Assembly (NCBI GenBank): GCA_030770535.1
Contig: JASVEC010000001.1
Span: 558,001 to 622,000, forward strand
Source: Batkoa obscura
Taxonomy: Eukaryota; Entomophthoromycota; Entomophthoromycetes; Entomophthorales; Batkoaceae
Direction: 5' to 3'
DNA: 64,000 bases
Shown here: piece by piece, positions 1 to 11,748 of the stretch
Layout: every line of letters begins with the position of its first letter
How positions within the stretch are numbered: the first letter of the stretch is position 1
Position numbers and translations under genes: made by a program
The notes under the pieces: generated by a model
Told to the model about the DNA's origin: nothing
The model's input: the letters and a program-made list of their open reading frames with translations, nothing else
The model's database searches: none

Positions 1-2100
1 TGTGCTACTTGAAAATTCTACACAAATACAAGGTGAAGTCAAAAAGCTTGAAGAATGGAGAGGTTAAAGAAGATATGCGTGGTAATCTTTATATGACTCT
101 ATTGTATATGTTATGAGTAAAGCACATAAGGTTTCATGTTAATTAAATTACCTATCTAAGAGATATACTCAGGGGAAATAACTACTACTAATAAAAATTT
201 TGTTAGTATTTTTTTTTAGCTCCTCAGGAAATGATGTCCAAAACACGCTTTTGAAGTTTTAATTATATCTCAGAGCTAAAATTTAAATATAGCAGTGTAT
301 CCCTTATCCACCTAATAATAAATAACTAATATTATAGTATATTTGTTTCAGAATAATTAGATATCATGGTTAATATAGTTATTAAGCTAAATACTGATTT
401 TTGTTGGCTCTTAAATATTGAGTATTTAGCTTAATATGTTATATTGATATGATAGAAGTTATAAAAAATACAGTATGGCATAGCGCAAATTATTATGTGT
501 ACCAATGTTCCTGTATAAACTGAGTTTTTAATTTAACTGGTGCCTCTGGGTTTGCTATTATTTTAGACAATTTAAATTTTTATTTAATTCAAATCGAAAC
601 TAAGTTTTTCTTTATCTTGGCTGCTTTTGTAGTTTAAATTATTTTCTCATTGTATAAATACATCACTCTTCATACCAAATATAAACCACCTCATGGACTT
701 AATTGGAATTAATTAAGGCATCGCTAAACCCTATCGAAATACTCAAATATAAATATAATACCCAGACTCAACGTACATATTAATAGTTGAAATAAATTTT
801 TTAGCATATGGTGATGTTTTTTTGGTTTCATTACTTTTTCCATTTTTTGAGCGCTATTTAAGTGGAAAGATTGTTAGTAAAATTCTTAAACAAAAAAATA
901 CATCCCCGTATGGCGGTGACTCTTTAGCAAATTAGTACTAAAGAGAAAAAGACTACAGTGAGCAAAACAGATTGAAATAAGGATACATTGTAATTTCATC
1001 TTGGAAACCAGCCTTCGTTTTCATTTCGTTTTTATAAGCTCTATCATCAAAACCTTAAATGTCAAGCTTTCATGACATCAGATAGTGATAGCTTTAAATT
1101 CAAGTATTTTTCATTAAATGATTGTATCTTAATAGCCTCTATGGTTTAACATACATTGTTAAAAAGTTATAACAGTCATTGCAATACAACACTATATGTT
1201 TATGTAATTATAGGATATTAAGTAAAAAATTAAAAGCCACTCATTAAATTTTATACTTCGATTTACATAAAAGTATTAGAGAATTATATTTGATTGAATG
1301 TAGTATTAAAATTAGAAAATGCCTTCTATTAAATGCTTATATTTTTTCCAAAGATCTTGAAGGAGCTTTTCAAGCTCCCAAGTGTTTTATTGTTAGATAA
1401 ATTATCATTTATAATCTTTAGAATTTGCTTTTCTGATTAATAGAGTTTTTTCTTATAATTTACTCCTCTAAATCTATTTATACTATTCACTGCAAAAATT
1501 GTAGCTACCCTGGGACATTACTTATCCTCAGAGTTTGTTTGTACTTCTAATGATAGTAAGACAACGAAAAGACTTTGAAGCCTTTCGGATATTACCTCCC
1601 CCTATATTACTGTCTAGCATTCGATTTTTTATTATCTTGTTTTCTAAAGAATACAACTTAAAAGTTTACAATTGTATTTTAATTTTGGTATTGTGTATCT
1701 TATACTGTGTAATATGTCTCCTCCCTTCCTTTACTTTCAAGCTTGTATCTGGATTATGCTAAATTACTTTTTTATTTATGTGTATGGTTGTTTCTAACAT
1801 TTTTTATACACTAATGATGCCATAAGTAGAAGAATTGTAATATTAAATTGATTTAATTTCATGTTCATTACTTTAGCTCATTTCATGTATTATGTATCAT
1901 TTGCTAAATCTAATATTAATTTATATTAAACTATCCAAGTTTATGTAACTTAGTCAATATAGTCATATAAGTCACAATTAGAAATATTCCCAATTAAAAA
2001 AAGAGTTGCATCAGAAGGAAGGCATACTGGAAGTATCTGCATGATTGCCTCTCGTGAAAGAGGATTAAGACGCGTTTTACATCCAAAATTTTTCATCATA
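1..2100. other. Gene-poor AT-rich stretch
   Basis: I see no supportable gene here. It contains one MITE copy (807-910). A 75-codon open frame at 1535-1762 has hydrophobic low-complexity composition, no recognisable motif and no paralogue in the window, so I do not call it. Confidence 0.5.
807..910 (-). repeat. TA-flanked MITE copy
   Basis: Ends are TATGGTGATG and CATCCCCGTA. The core is the shared GCGCTATTT...GGAAAGATTGTTAGTAAAATTC segment of the family (described in the findings). I call the orientation with TTTACTAACAATC on the + strand plus; this copy is minus. Confidence 0.85.
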
Positions 2101-2108
2101 ATCTCTTT

Positions 2109-2174
2109 AAGCCATACTGGGAATCGAACCCAGAGCGCTAATTTGACTGAAGCGCTACCATTTGTACTAGCTGA
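2109..2174 (-). repeat. tRNA-like sequence with pol III boxes (pseudo-tRNA or SINE head)
   Basis: Read on the minus strand, it has an A-box-like TAGTACAAATGG and a perfect B-box, GGTTCGATTCC, inside a 5-bp T stem (CTGGG/CCCAG). The acceptor stem pairs only partly, the D stem does not close, and the anticodon arm is replaced by a self-complementary AGCGCT pair. It is therefore not a working tRNA as I read it; a tRNA pseudogene or SINE head fits better. Confidence 0.45.
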
Positions 2175-2780
2175 CATAAAATATTATTATTATCAAAATT
2201 TGATATTTAATATATTTTAAAATTGAATAAGTGAATTTTTTATTCATTTCAATAGTAAACTTTTATTGGTTACTATTAGTACTATTACAATATAATAGAT
2301 AAAATATTATTTAGTATAAAAAAATAATATATTAAAAAAGTTTCAAGATTAAAATATTAAATATGTTTTGAAAATTTAATAGAAATTCCCGGATTAGCAA
2401 AGCTTTTTCTAATATAACCTATATATTAATATTAATCAAAGTTATATATAAATAAATTAGTTTAATGTTATAATTACATTACTAGTATACCACTAAGTTA
2501 ACAAACAGCTGCACGAGAAGGAGTGGTTGGCCTCAAAATTACAATTAACCATCATTATATAATACAAACAATATAGTAATAGCTTTTATTTATTATTACA
2601 ACTACTTCCTTTTTAACTATTTATTAACTTAATTATTAGTAATTTAAATAATATCAACATTTAATAATTGTTTTCTATTGTCTAATAAACTACTTAATTG
2701 CTTAGTGAATATTAAAACTTTTAAATTTTCTATTATTTTTATAAAATAAGCTGGGATTGATCTTTTTATTTTTTTATTTT
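2175..2780. other. AT-rich spacer without recognisable gene
   Basis: Nothing coding is seen. The stretch separates the tRNA-like element from the LTR-like element. Confidence 0.5.
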
Positions 2781-3247
2781 CTATTGTGAAATATCGCTTT
2801 ATCAGCTCTCGGATTGATTATAACAACAATCACTTAAGTTGTTGCGTTCTCAAGTTCAAGTACAATCAATTCAGAGCCACTTATTTTGATTTGCTGCAAG
2901 AATTTCTAACTTCATATTGCAAAGAATAATATCCTCTCATTTTGATATCCATACTTGTTGGAGTATAAAAGAGATTCTTCAATATGATAACTTGAAGCTT
3001 TTTAATTGAATTATTCCCTGATATCGTACTATCAATAAAGCCATTAAGTCTTTCTGACAATATCTTACGTAGATTTTACAGTAGTATCCTCTATTCTATT
3101 TGTTTTACATAGTTCGTAGCTTATTGCGTACTATTCATACTAATTTAAGTGTATCTTAGTTACATAAACTAAGACCGTTCGACTCAAGGCAAGTTAATCA
3201 ACCAAGAACTGCTTTTAGCCCCTACCACTGAGTACCAACTTTCACAT
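2781..3247 (-). mobile_element. Solo-LTR-like fossil
   Basis: About 467 bp, bounded by TGTGAAA and TTTCACA, i.e. TG...CA ends with a short inverted repeat as in LTRs. It is nearly the same sequence, inverted, as 10709-11174. Near its 3' end (element orientation) is an AATAAAG polyadenylation-like signal. No internal coding region is present, so it looks like a solo LTR. High similarity to its partner suggests it is fairly young. Alternative: a tRNA-derived SINE, since GGTACTCAGTGG resembles an A box. Confidence 0.5.
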
Positions 3248-3412
3248 AGGTTATACTAGTAAAAACTTTGCTAATTTAAGAGTTTATATTAAATTTAATA
3301 AAAATTCTGCTAATTTATAACATAAATTGTAATAAAATAATTTAAAACTGTGTCAGATACTTTGCTTTTTAATAAAAAATTTACTTTAGAATTTTAAGCA
3401 AAATTTTTAAAA

Positions 3413-3517
3413 TACGGGGATGTTTTTTTTGGTTTCATTATTTTTTCCATTTTTTAAGCGCTATTTGAGTAGAAAGATTGTTAGTAAAATTCCTAAACAA
3501 AAAAATACATTCCCATA
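3413..3517 (-). repeat. TA-flanked MITE copy
   Basis: Full-length copy from TACGGGGATG to CATTCCCATA. Confidence 0.85.
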
Positions 3518-3833
3518 TAAAATATTAAAAATTGGATAAAAAAATGAAACCAATTTGGAGATCCCTATATAGATGATAAAATTTGCTAAAAAAAATTAGC
3601 ATAATAATAAAAATTTCAAACTGTTAAGTTAGTGATTAGGTTTTGTTTATTTTATGCAAAATAGCTCAGCTGCTTTGTCTTTATATATTTAAATTTAAAA
3701 ATACTTTGTTTTTTTTATTTGTGACTTAGTATAGCCTGAAAAATACAGCTAATTGATAGAACCAGTGAATGACAGCTATTGGAGATAAAACTCAGAAATT
3801 TATTGTGCTGGTGCTTTTAATCACATCGGAAAA

Positions 3834-4215
3834 GTCAGTTTTTTTTGGCTTTATCTTTGGCAGTTATGGTTTTATGTTTTTGTTACAAAGTTTGAGCTCT
3901 TTGCAACAAATGCTACCACTGTAAAGATCTTATTTTTTAGGAAAGAAGGTATACTAAATATCAAGTAAAGATAAAAAAGTTATAATATTAAAATTAACAA
4001 TAATTGTTAATTTAGTTTATTTTTTTATTTCACAGTAAAAAGCGAGCTTATATAGTGTTTGGGTTAAGCCTATGTGATTTATTGGATGTGTATATAAAAA
4101 TAACCAGTGTGCTTTGTGTGAATATGTTTTATTTTGCGCCATGTGGATGTGGGGACTGATTTAATATTGTGTCTATGACTATTTGGACATTAGTACTATA
4201 TTTGGTTTTATGACT
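3834..4215 (+). pseudogene. Decayed seven-TM receptor fragment
   Basis: Two broken exon-like pieces. The first (about 3834-3897) reads as a TM1-like FFGFIFGSYGFMFLL. The second starts after a good acceptor (TTTCACAG, 4031-4035) and reads KKRAYIVFGLSLCDLLDVY, a TM2-like block with the usual Asp. Then come a Cys-Gly pair and a TM3-like segment with SMTIWTLVLYL. The second piece carries two in-frame TGA codons (4157, 4211), and nothing like TM4-TM7 follows. The CDLL and IWTL pattern resembles cAMP-receptor/Git3-type fungal receptors and differs from the nearby receptor cluster. It is a host gene remnant. Confidence 0.45.
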
Positions 4216-5052
4216 TGTTGGATGTTAATTTAGCAGTTATTTCTATTTAAGGTAAGTTATATCGATTGGCGAATTTGACTCATAACAGTGGAATTAATAG
4301 CGAAACCTGAACAAACATAGTAAAAATCTTAAATTAGAATTACCTTATAAATTAAACAGAAACTGCAATACAGAACACCCATTTCAAAGAACATTAAAAT
4401 GTGGCTATATATTTAATGAGGAAAGAACATTGAACTGAATGATCTATAGCGCACCAGATTGGTTTACTACTTTTGTATAGCATCAGAGTATATTCATAAA
4501 AATTCAACCATTTTATCCGCAAAATAATAATTGAAAGAAAAATGTTCTATCAAAATGTTTTTTGAAAAGTATTCGAATTCTAAAAATATGAAGATAAACT
4601 TTGGAGGTAAACTTTGGAGGTAAACTTTGATAACTATATGTAGATTGATGCTTCTTTTAGACATCAATGTTCATCAAAACATTAAGTAGCTTGGTATCGC
4701 AAGCTCACTATCAAATATCTTTTTAGTCAATCTGGTTAATATATACATCTGTGATTAACCAGAAAATGGATTACTAGTATTGTTATGTTTAAGTAGTACT
4801 CTCTCTTCAAACTTTTTGACTCCCACATATATTCTACACTCTTCACAAAGCTTAGGGTTTGTTTTAGTTTAAACAAGATATTATTATTTTTTTCTCAATA
4901 GTTTAATTTGATCATATTAAATGAATTGGGATTTATAATTCGTGCAGCTACGGGTATAAATACTAATGAATCAATATTAAATATAGATTTGTTTACTTAA
5001 ACTAATAAAGTACAAAATCACTTAAGTAACATCTGAAATATAGCAAATACAC
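4216..5052. other. Spacer with short tandem repeat
   Basis: No gene seen. A 13-bp unit (ACTTTGGAGGTAA) is repeated about 2.5 times at 4594-4630. Confidence 0.5.
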
Positions 5053-6279
5053 TTATAAAGATTCTATTGGGTTACTAAACGTCCCATCATTGTCATGATT
5101 ATTATCAATATTGATAGGATTTGCACTTTCATCTAAAGTTGAATTGATTACATTCAATTCCATAGCAGGTTGATTAACTAAAAATATATAAGCTTATATA
5201 AATAAATAAACAAATAAGTGTACTATCATCTTTTTTCTCACTATTTTTTATAACTTTGATTTTATAAAGAACAACTTTGATTGCATCGTGAACTGTGGGA
5301 TCGCAACAAAAGGCAGTAAAATTTAATGCGCCAATAAGTGGATATGTGATAATAGTCATTCGATCCAAAATAATACTCCCTTTGTCACTAAAATCAAAGT
5401 AAATTTGGGATACAATACTTGCACTGTGAGTTATTAACATGGATATAGGATACAATAATCTATAAAATCAGTGATTTGAAATATTAATAAATTGATAAAT
5501 AGATACATTCTATAACCCAATAGTCTTATAGCTTTGATAGTTTTAAGTGTAGACTCTGAATTGGTCTTTAGTTTACGAGAGCCAATTAAAACAGCTCCCC
5601 GGCTTAACCTTATACATATGATAATAACAATGACACTAAGGTAAATAAGTGTTAATAATCTCCAAAGCTGAGTTGCGAAAAAATCAAAAATTTTCATGTA
5701 GCTTTCATCCCCAGCCTCTGCAGCAACATAGCAGCCAGCATAATCACTCCAACCAAGTTTACCTAAAGCTAATTTCGTGATTAACAGTCTTTCCAAAACC
5801 AATATTATGCTTACCAAGTGGTGGTACCGAAATCAAAAGCGAGATTATTATAGGGACTAGCCAGTATGCTATTTCAATTTTTTTGGTAATTTGGACATTG
5901 TGAATGAAAACTAGCTGTAGATTTACAGCAATTGATACATTTATAAATGAATCAAATGCCGTAATTGCTACCATGCTCCAGCCGAAAAACGTACAAATTG
6001 GACTAGGACTATATGTAAAAGGTACTCTCCATAATGATCCAGTATGTAACCAAAGAGCATAAAATGCTAATCCAGTTTGTAATCTTAAAGACACTCGATC
6101 TACTAGCTTACGATCATATATAGCTAATAAAGAATTGAGTAAAAAAAATAGTAAAACAGCATATAAGTACATATCCCGATCATAAATAAAATTACAAGCA
6201 ATGCCAAAAACGCAGAGACATAAGAAACACTTGGAACGTATTTTTCAGATAATAAATCATTGAGTGGATCGGTCTCCAT
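5053..6279 (-). CDS. Seven-TM receptor family protein, copy 1 (five exons)
   Basis: Predicted 346-residue membrane receptor. Exons on the complement: 6171-6279, 5815-6123, 5507-5768, 5224-5459, 5053-5177, of 109, 309, 262, 236 and 125 nt, each joined at GT/AG. Exon 1 gives an N-terminal TM, starting METDPL. Exon 2 has the ICL1-like YDRKLVDRVSLRL, an extracellular Cys (PICTFFGW) and NVSIAVNLQLVFIHN in TM3. Exon 3 has a second extracellular Cys (YAGCY) and QLWRLL. Exon 4 has LLYP (TM6) and NFTAFCCDPTVHDA after TM7. The tail is acidic and Asn-rich. The two Cys fit the usual TM3-ECL2 disulphide. Closest in style to fungal cAMP-receptor/Git3-type GPCRs, though the exact class is uncertain and no ligand can be inferred. 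Its sequence is closest to the copy at 20342-21561. Confidence 0.8.
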
Positions 6280-6378
6280 TTCAAGGGAAGATTTTTATGT
6301 CAAATTTGTGTTAGATATTTATACAATGTAGCAAGCTAACTATTTTAAAAAAAAAAGTAAAGATATGCAATTGTACCC

Positions 6379-6393
6379 AGTATTTATACTTTT
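6379..6393 (-). promoter_or_regulatory. TATA element shared by receptor genes
   Basis: Minus strand reads AAAAGTATAAATACT, 100 nt upstream of the receptor ATG at 6279. The identical 15-mer precedes two other receptor genes. Confidence 0.6.
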
Positions 6394-7818
6394 AATGTTA
6401 TACTTAATTGATAAAGCCTTTAAAACATTTCCTACCTATAAGTATATTTTACTTGTGACAATTTTATAAACCAGTTTATTTTTTTAGTACATTTGTAAAA
6501 GCAAGTTCAAAAATCGAATTAAAACTGTTTTGGGTGCAAAAAGTTAATAAAAATTAACTATAATTCAGCTTCGAAGCATTAAATTATGAAAAATTTTATT
6601 TAATAGTCTGATTATTAAAATATAATATAAAATTTTATTCGGCTTTTTGTTTTTAAGTAAGTGGTCAACTGCTTTTAGTTAAAAATTAAAACACTAGGTA
6701 TATACATTTTTTTAGATTTGTTTATATTAAATAAAATTAATCAATAGCTGTAAAAATAATTCAAAGCTTTTTATGACTTTTCTACATCATAAAAAAACTT
6801 TTTATAATTTGTTTCTAGTTTTTTATATTAATTTAATCTTTATTAAATAAAAACATTATATATAAATACTATAAAATTTATAGTTTATATATCATATATA
6901 AACAAATACTTTTATCAATGATAATTAATAAACAAAAAAGCATATGGGGATGTATTTTTTTGTTTAGGAATTTTACTAACAATCTTTCCGCTAAAATAGC
7001 GCTTAAAAAGTGGAAAAAATAATGAAGCTAAAAAAAACATCCTCATATTATTTATTCCTTAAAGGTTTGTGATTTTGAATCTAAAACAAGTTTGTTTCAA
7101 TTTATGATATATTTGTCTTATACCAAAATATAAAATATGAACACAAACAAATCAAATTAAATTAGATGTGTTCCTATTCATAAACAAGTTAATTTAGAAA
7201 GATTAAGGCAGTCAGTAGCAAGATACAAATAAAAATGTAAATCCGAAATTGGAGACATTTGAATGTGGCGACGTTTTAAGAGAACAGGATATTAAATTAC
7301 ATTATCAGTTGATTTGCAATTTAAATTCATGAATAATACATTACTAAAAATGCAATCAGTTCCATCCCTCAAAGTTATAATATTAGGATAAAATGACAGC
7401 CATCAAAGTAGTTCTTTTTTTGACGAGTAGTAAAATTTCGAAAGTATGTAAGCTTTATATATAACTAAAATTCCAATTATCTTTGTAGATAATGATGCTC
7501 TATGTGATTTTGATTAGCTCAATAATGTTAATTAATATTGGTTTTTTTAAATAACTCTAGCTATTGGTATTATTATATTTAAGTAGAAACAATTCTAAAG
7601 TTTTTAACTTTCATACCTAAAACTCAATTATTTTTACGTAACATAAACTTTACATTGTGTATGTATTAAACTATAGTTTTATTTCTCGACTTTTTGATCA
7701 TACGAAAGTTTATGTTCACTAATCCATTCAATTTTTTGCTTTATAAACATAAATTCAGATTGAATTTTATTTAATAGAATAAATCCTCATTTATAGAGTT
7801 TGGCACAAGCAAAAGAAA
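6394..7818. other. AT-rich intergenic stretch
   Basis: Holds one MITE (6943-7047). No coding signal recognised. Confidence 0.5.
6943..7047 (+). repeat. TA-flanked MITE copy
   Basis: TATGGGGATG to CATCCTCATA, plus orientation, full length. Confidence 0.85.
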
Positions 7819-9043
7819 TTACAAAGATTTAATCAAGGCAGAAAAGGCTTCATTACTAGTGTAGTCATTGCTGTAATAATCAGGACTTTTGCCTTCTTCT
7901 AAACGTGGACTAATGCCATTTAATTCCATGTCAACTTGCGTAGCTAAAAACATAAGTCTATGTAAATTAAAGTAATATCATACATACCATCATCCTTCAT
8001 ATCGTCATTTGGTTTCTTGATAATTCTATAATAGACAACTTTGACTGCATTATGGACCGTAGGATCAAAACAGAAAGCAATAAAGTTTAATAATCCTACA
8101 AGGGGAAACGTAAGCATAGTCCAAGAGTCTAAGAATGTATTGGGAGTATCGCTAAATGCATCATGGGTTTGAGACAAAATTCCTGCGGTGCTGGTGATTA
8201 GCATTACTAATGGATATAACAATCTATAAAGTTAGTTAAGTGTGAAAAAAGTAAACTAACTCATACATTCTATAGCCCAATGTTCTTATAGCTCTGGAAG
8301 CTCTAGGAGAAGTTCCAGAATCCATATTCAATCTTTGCAAATCTACCAAAGTAGCCCCACGCTTTAATTTCATAAATACGATACTGACAACAACTATGAG
8401 GTATACAATTGCTAATAATCTCCAAAGTTGAGCACCAAAAAAATCAAACATCTTCATGTTTTGTTCGTTTCCTTCAACTATTGCAATATAGCAACCACCA
8501 TACCGACTCCATCCAAACATTCCTAAAGCTAAATTTATAATTTAGTAACTTTGTTGAAACCAAAGTCAAACTTACCAAGCGGAGGAATCGTGATTAAAAG
8601 GGAGAGGAGTACAGGAACTACCCAATATGCAATTTCAATATTCCTTGTAATTTGTTTGTTGTGGATGAAGACAAGCTGGAGATTTACAGCAATTGATACG
8701 TTGATAAAAGCATAGAATAATGTAAATGCTATGACACTCCAACCGAAAAAAGTACAAAGAGGTCCTGCTTCCTTTGAATAAGGTATACGCCATAACGATG
8801 CAGTGTGTAACCAGATATCATAAACTGCTAATGCAGTTTGTAATCTTAAAGACACTCGATCTACTAGCTTACGATCATATATAGCTAATAAAAAATTGAG
8901 TATAAATACTATAAAAAAAGCACTAGATACATACACATTCCGATCATAAATAAGATCACAACTAGTGCCAGGAGTGCAGAAATATAACCGACAATTGGGA
9001 TATATTTACTGATTAAAAAGAATTGAAAAGGGCTAGGATCCAT
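7819..9043 (-). CDS. Seven-TM receptor family protein, copy 2 (five exons)
   Basis: 346 residues. Exons on the complement: 8935-9043, 8576-8884, 8267-8528, 7988-8223, 7819-7943, matching copy 1 in all five lengths. Start MDPSPF; exon 2 carries YDRKLVDRVSLRL and PLCTFFGW; exon 3 carries FGWSRYGGCY and QLWRLL; exon 4 carries LLYPLVMLI and NFIAFCFDPTVH. The 5' part (from 8390 upward) is essentially identical to the copies at 12803 and 17805, whereas the 3' part is clearly different. The switch lies inside TM5 in exon 3 and is the left edge of the 5002-bp tandem duplication. The 3' half resembles the rest of the family more loosely, so this is probably the pre-duplication left-hand gene. Confidence 0.8.
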
Positions 9044-9075
9044 CGTTTTAATTTTAATAACATGTTCTATTTTCT

Positions 9076-9084
9076 CTATTTATA
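9076..9084 (-). promoter_or_regulatory. TATA box of receptor copy 2
   Basis: TATAAATAG on the minus strand, about 33 nt upstream of the ATG at 9043. The family 15-mer seen at copies 1, 4 and 5 is absent here. Confidence 0.45.
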
Positions 9085-9306
9085 CATTTTTAAATCTGGG
9101 TTATTTGATTGATGTATAATTATATAATATGATATAAATGGAACATAATATAGCTTTTGATATTAAAGTTTATAATTTTGTTTTTGGGATCTTTGTTTAA
9201 TTAAAACTCCCAACTATATTCTTGTGGAACTTTTACCATTTATATTGCTAAGGTTGCAAACAAATCGTTTTTTTACTTAATACCAAATATATCTTCTAGA
9301 ATATAA

Positions 9307-9395
9307 ATGGGGATGTTTTTTACTTTCATTTATTTTATATTTTTAAGCTCTGCGAGTGGAAATTTTTTGATAGAATTTTAAACAAAAAAATATGC
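9307..9395 (-). repeat. Degenerate MITE copy
   Basis: TGGGGATG end and AAACAAAAAAATA remain; the core is eroded and the right terminus is lost. Confidence 0.6.
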
Positions 9396-9802
9396 TCAAA
9401 ATAACACGAGCGGGTTAGAAAACCTAGTTGAAATTGTAATTATCCAATTTGATTTAGGTTCGGGTTTGCAAGGTTGGGGGCATTGATTTTAAAATTTGGC
9501 AAAAGTGGCTTTTTATTATACTAGGTAGGTTTTTATGAGGTAGTTTTTAAAGTATCTAAAGTACTTTAGTGAAAAACCTGGTAAGAGCAATGAATTGCAA
9601 CTAGAAAAAACATTATTTGTAAAATAATACTTAATTTAAAGGAATTTTTTAAAAAATAAAATTGTTAACATAGTAGCAAATTACCTATTTTTTAAAGTCA
9701 AAAACCTTATTTTGAAATAATCTTATGTATGCAATGAAGTTTTTGGGCAAAAAATAATAACCACGTTATTAGCTGCGCCAGCTATTATTTTTGTTCAAAG
9801 CC

Positions 9803-10150
9803 TGTAAAATTCGATACTTAGTAGGTGGGGTTAAGCAGTTCTAGCTTAATCAACTAGCTTTAAGTTAAAAAGTCTTAGTTTATATAATTAAAATAAACTT
9901 AAATTATAAAAAATAGTATATAATAAGTTATAGACTATGTAAAACAAGTAGAATAAAAAACACAATTATGAAGTTTATATAAAATATCATAAAAAAATTT
10001 AATAGCTTTATTAAAAAAAATAATTTAAAAAAACAAGTTATAATAAAAAGTTTTTTTATACTCTGCATTAAATAATTATATATAAAAACCACAATAACAG
10101 TTATAATATTTTATAAGCTATGATTTATTATTTGATAAAAAAAATTCTAT
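9803..10150 (+). mobile_element. Eroded LTR-like fossil
   Basis: Aligns by eye over about 350 bp with the element at 10709-11174 (shared TTAAGCAGTTCT and GTCTTAGTTTAT blocks). It is far more AT-rich, hence much older or more heavily mutated. Ends are approximate. Confidence 0.45.
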
Positions 10151-10197
10151 AATTCTATAAAATTGCTTTTATAAAAATGTATAAAACAGCTTTGCTA

Positions 10198-10303
10198 TAT
10201 GGGGATGTATTTTTTTGTTTAGGAATTTTACTAACAATCTTTCTGCTCAAATAGCGCTTGAAAGATGTAAAAAGTGATGATACCAAAAAAACATCCCCGT
10301 ATA
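10198..10303 (+). repeat. TA-flanked MITE copy
   Basis: TATGGGGATG to CATCCCCGTATA, full length. Confidence 0.85.
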
Positions 10304-10419
10304 AAAACTTATTTAGTATTTACTTTTTATAAAATTTGTATTAATTTTTTACTTCCTGAAAATAACTTTTAATTATTAAAACTAAAAAACTTCTAATAAC
10401 TGTTAATATATATATATAA

Positions 10420-10515
10420 ACGTGCATTTTTGTGTTTAAAAATTTTATTAAGAATTTTTGCTTAAATAGCACTTAAAAGATAAAAAAAAAGATAAAGCCA
10501 AACAAACATCGCTAT
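10420..10515 (+). repeat. Degenerate MITE copy
   Basis: ACGTGCATTTTTGTGTTTAA to AACATCGCTATG; recognisable order of blocks but many changes. Confidence 0.6.
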
Positions 10516-10617
10516 GTTTTTTATTTTTTATTTTTTTAAAGCTTTTTTCAGCTTTTTTTTACTATTTGTTATATTAAAAATAACTTTTAATTATAATACT
10601 CAACAGTCAAATTATTA

Positions 10618-10655
10618 GTTTAATTTTAATTTTAATTTTAATTTTAATTTTTAAA
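10618..10655. repeat. TTTTAA hexanucleotide microsatellite
   Basis: About five to six tandem TTTTAA units; repeated at +5002 in unit B. Confidence 0.8.
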
Positions 10656-10708
10656 ATAAATTTATAAAAATAAATAGAAAATAACTATAATTAAACCAAA
10701 TATAAAAA

Positions 10709-11174
10709 ATGTGAAAGTTGGTACTCAGTGGTAGGAGTTAAAAGCAGTTCTTGGTTGATTAACTTGCCTTGAGTCGAACGGTCTTAGTTTATGTAACTAA
10801 GATACACTTAAATTAGTATGAATAGTACGCAATAAGCTACGAACTATGTAAAACAAATAGAATAGAGGATACTACTGTAAAATCTACGCAAGACGTTGTC
10901 AAAAAGACTTAATGGCTTTATTGATAGTATGATATCAGGGAGTAATTCAATTAAAAAGCTTCAAGTTATCATGTTGAAGAATCTCTTTTATACTCCAACA
11001 AGTATGGATATCAAAATGAGAGGATATTATTCTTTGCAATATAAAGTTAGAAATTCTTGCAGCAAATCAAAATAAGTGGCTCTGAATTGACTGTACTTGA
11101 ACTTGAAACACAGCAACTTAAGTGATTGTTGTTATAATCAATCCGAGAGCTAATAAAGCAATATTTCACAATAA
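10709..11174 (+). mobile_element. Solo-LTR-like fossil
   Basis: 466 bp from TGTGAAAG to ATTTCACA, plus-strand partner of 2781-3247. No internal region or second LTR is adjacent, so it is a solo LTR if it is an LTR at all. Confidence 0.5.
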
Positions 11175-11187
11175 TTAATATTTAGCA

Positions 11188-11293
11188 TCTGGGGATGTAT
11201 GTTTGTGTTTAAGAATTTTACTAACAACCTTTCCACTCAAATAGCGCTTGAAAGATAAAAAAAAGTGATGAAGCCAGAAAAAAACATCCTTAT
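11188..11293 (+). repeat. TA-flanked MITE copy
   Basis: TCTGGGGATG to CATCCTTATC; it sits just 14 bp after the LTR-like fossil. Confidence 0.75.
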
Positions 11294-11643
11294 CTGTTAA
11301 AATAAAAAATTATTAAAAAACAATTTTATATAAATAAAATAAGCTATTTAAAGTCTAGTTTTATTTATAAAAAATTAAGAAAATAAAGAAAAAGTTTTAC
11401 AAATCTGGCAATATAATAATTTATTTAGAATAAAAATAGAAGTAAAGCAGTCGAGGTTTGCTATAAATCTTATATATGGATTTTTTTATTTAAAAACGTA
11501 AATAAAAGTATCATATTCTAAACTATTTAAAAAACAAATAAAATCTTAAAGTAAAAAAAGATTTTTCTATAATAAGTTGCATTTTAAGTTCTGTTTTTAC
11601 TTTTAATTTCTTTTATAACAAATTTATAAATCAAGACATTGTG

Positions 11644-11748
11644 TATGGGGGTGTTTTTTTTGGCTTCATTACTTTTTCCATTTTTTAAGTGCTATTTCAG
11701 CGGAAAGATTGTTAGTAAAATTCTTAAACAAAAAAATACATCCCCATA
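11644..11748 (-). repeat. TA-flanked MITE copy
   Basis: TATGGGGGTG to CATCCCCATA, full length. Confidence 0.85.

Noticed and set aside
1535-1762. 75-codon plus-strand open frame
   Set aside because: Hydrophobic low-complexity translation, no motif, no promoter or paralogue support.
2109-2174. Functional tRNA gene
   Set aside because: T arm and B box are perfect, but acceptor and D stems do not pair and no normal anticodon arm can be drawn.
1950-2177. 75-codon minus-strand open frame across the tRNA-like element
   Set aside because: It overlaps pol III box sequence and its translation is unremarkable; a by-product of the repeat.
10709-11174. SINE instead of solo LTR
   Set aside because: A weak A box exists, but TG...CA ends with an inverted repeat and a terminal polyadenylation-like signal fit an LTR better; kept only as an alternative.
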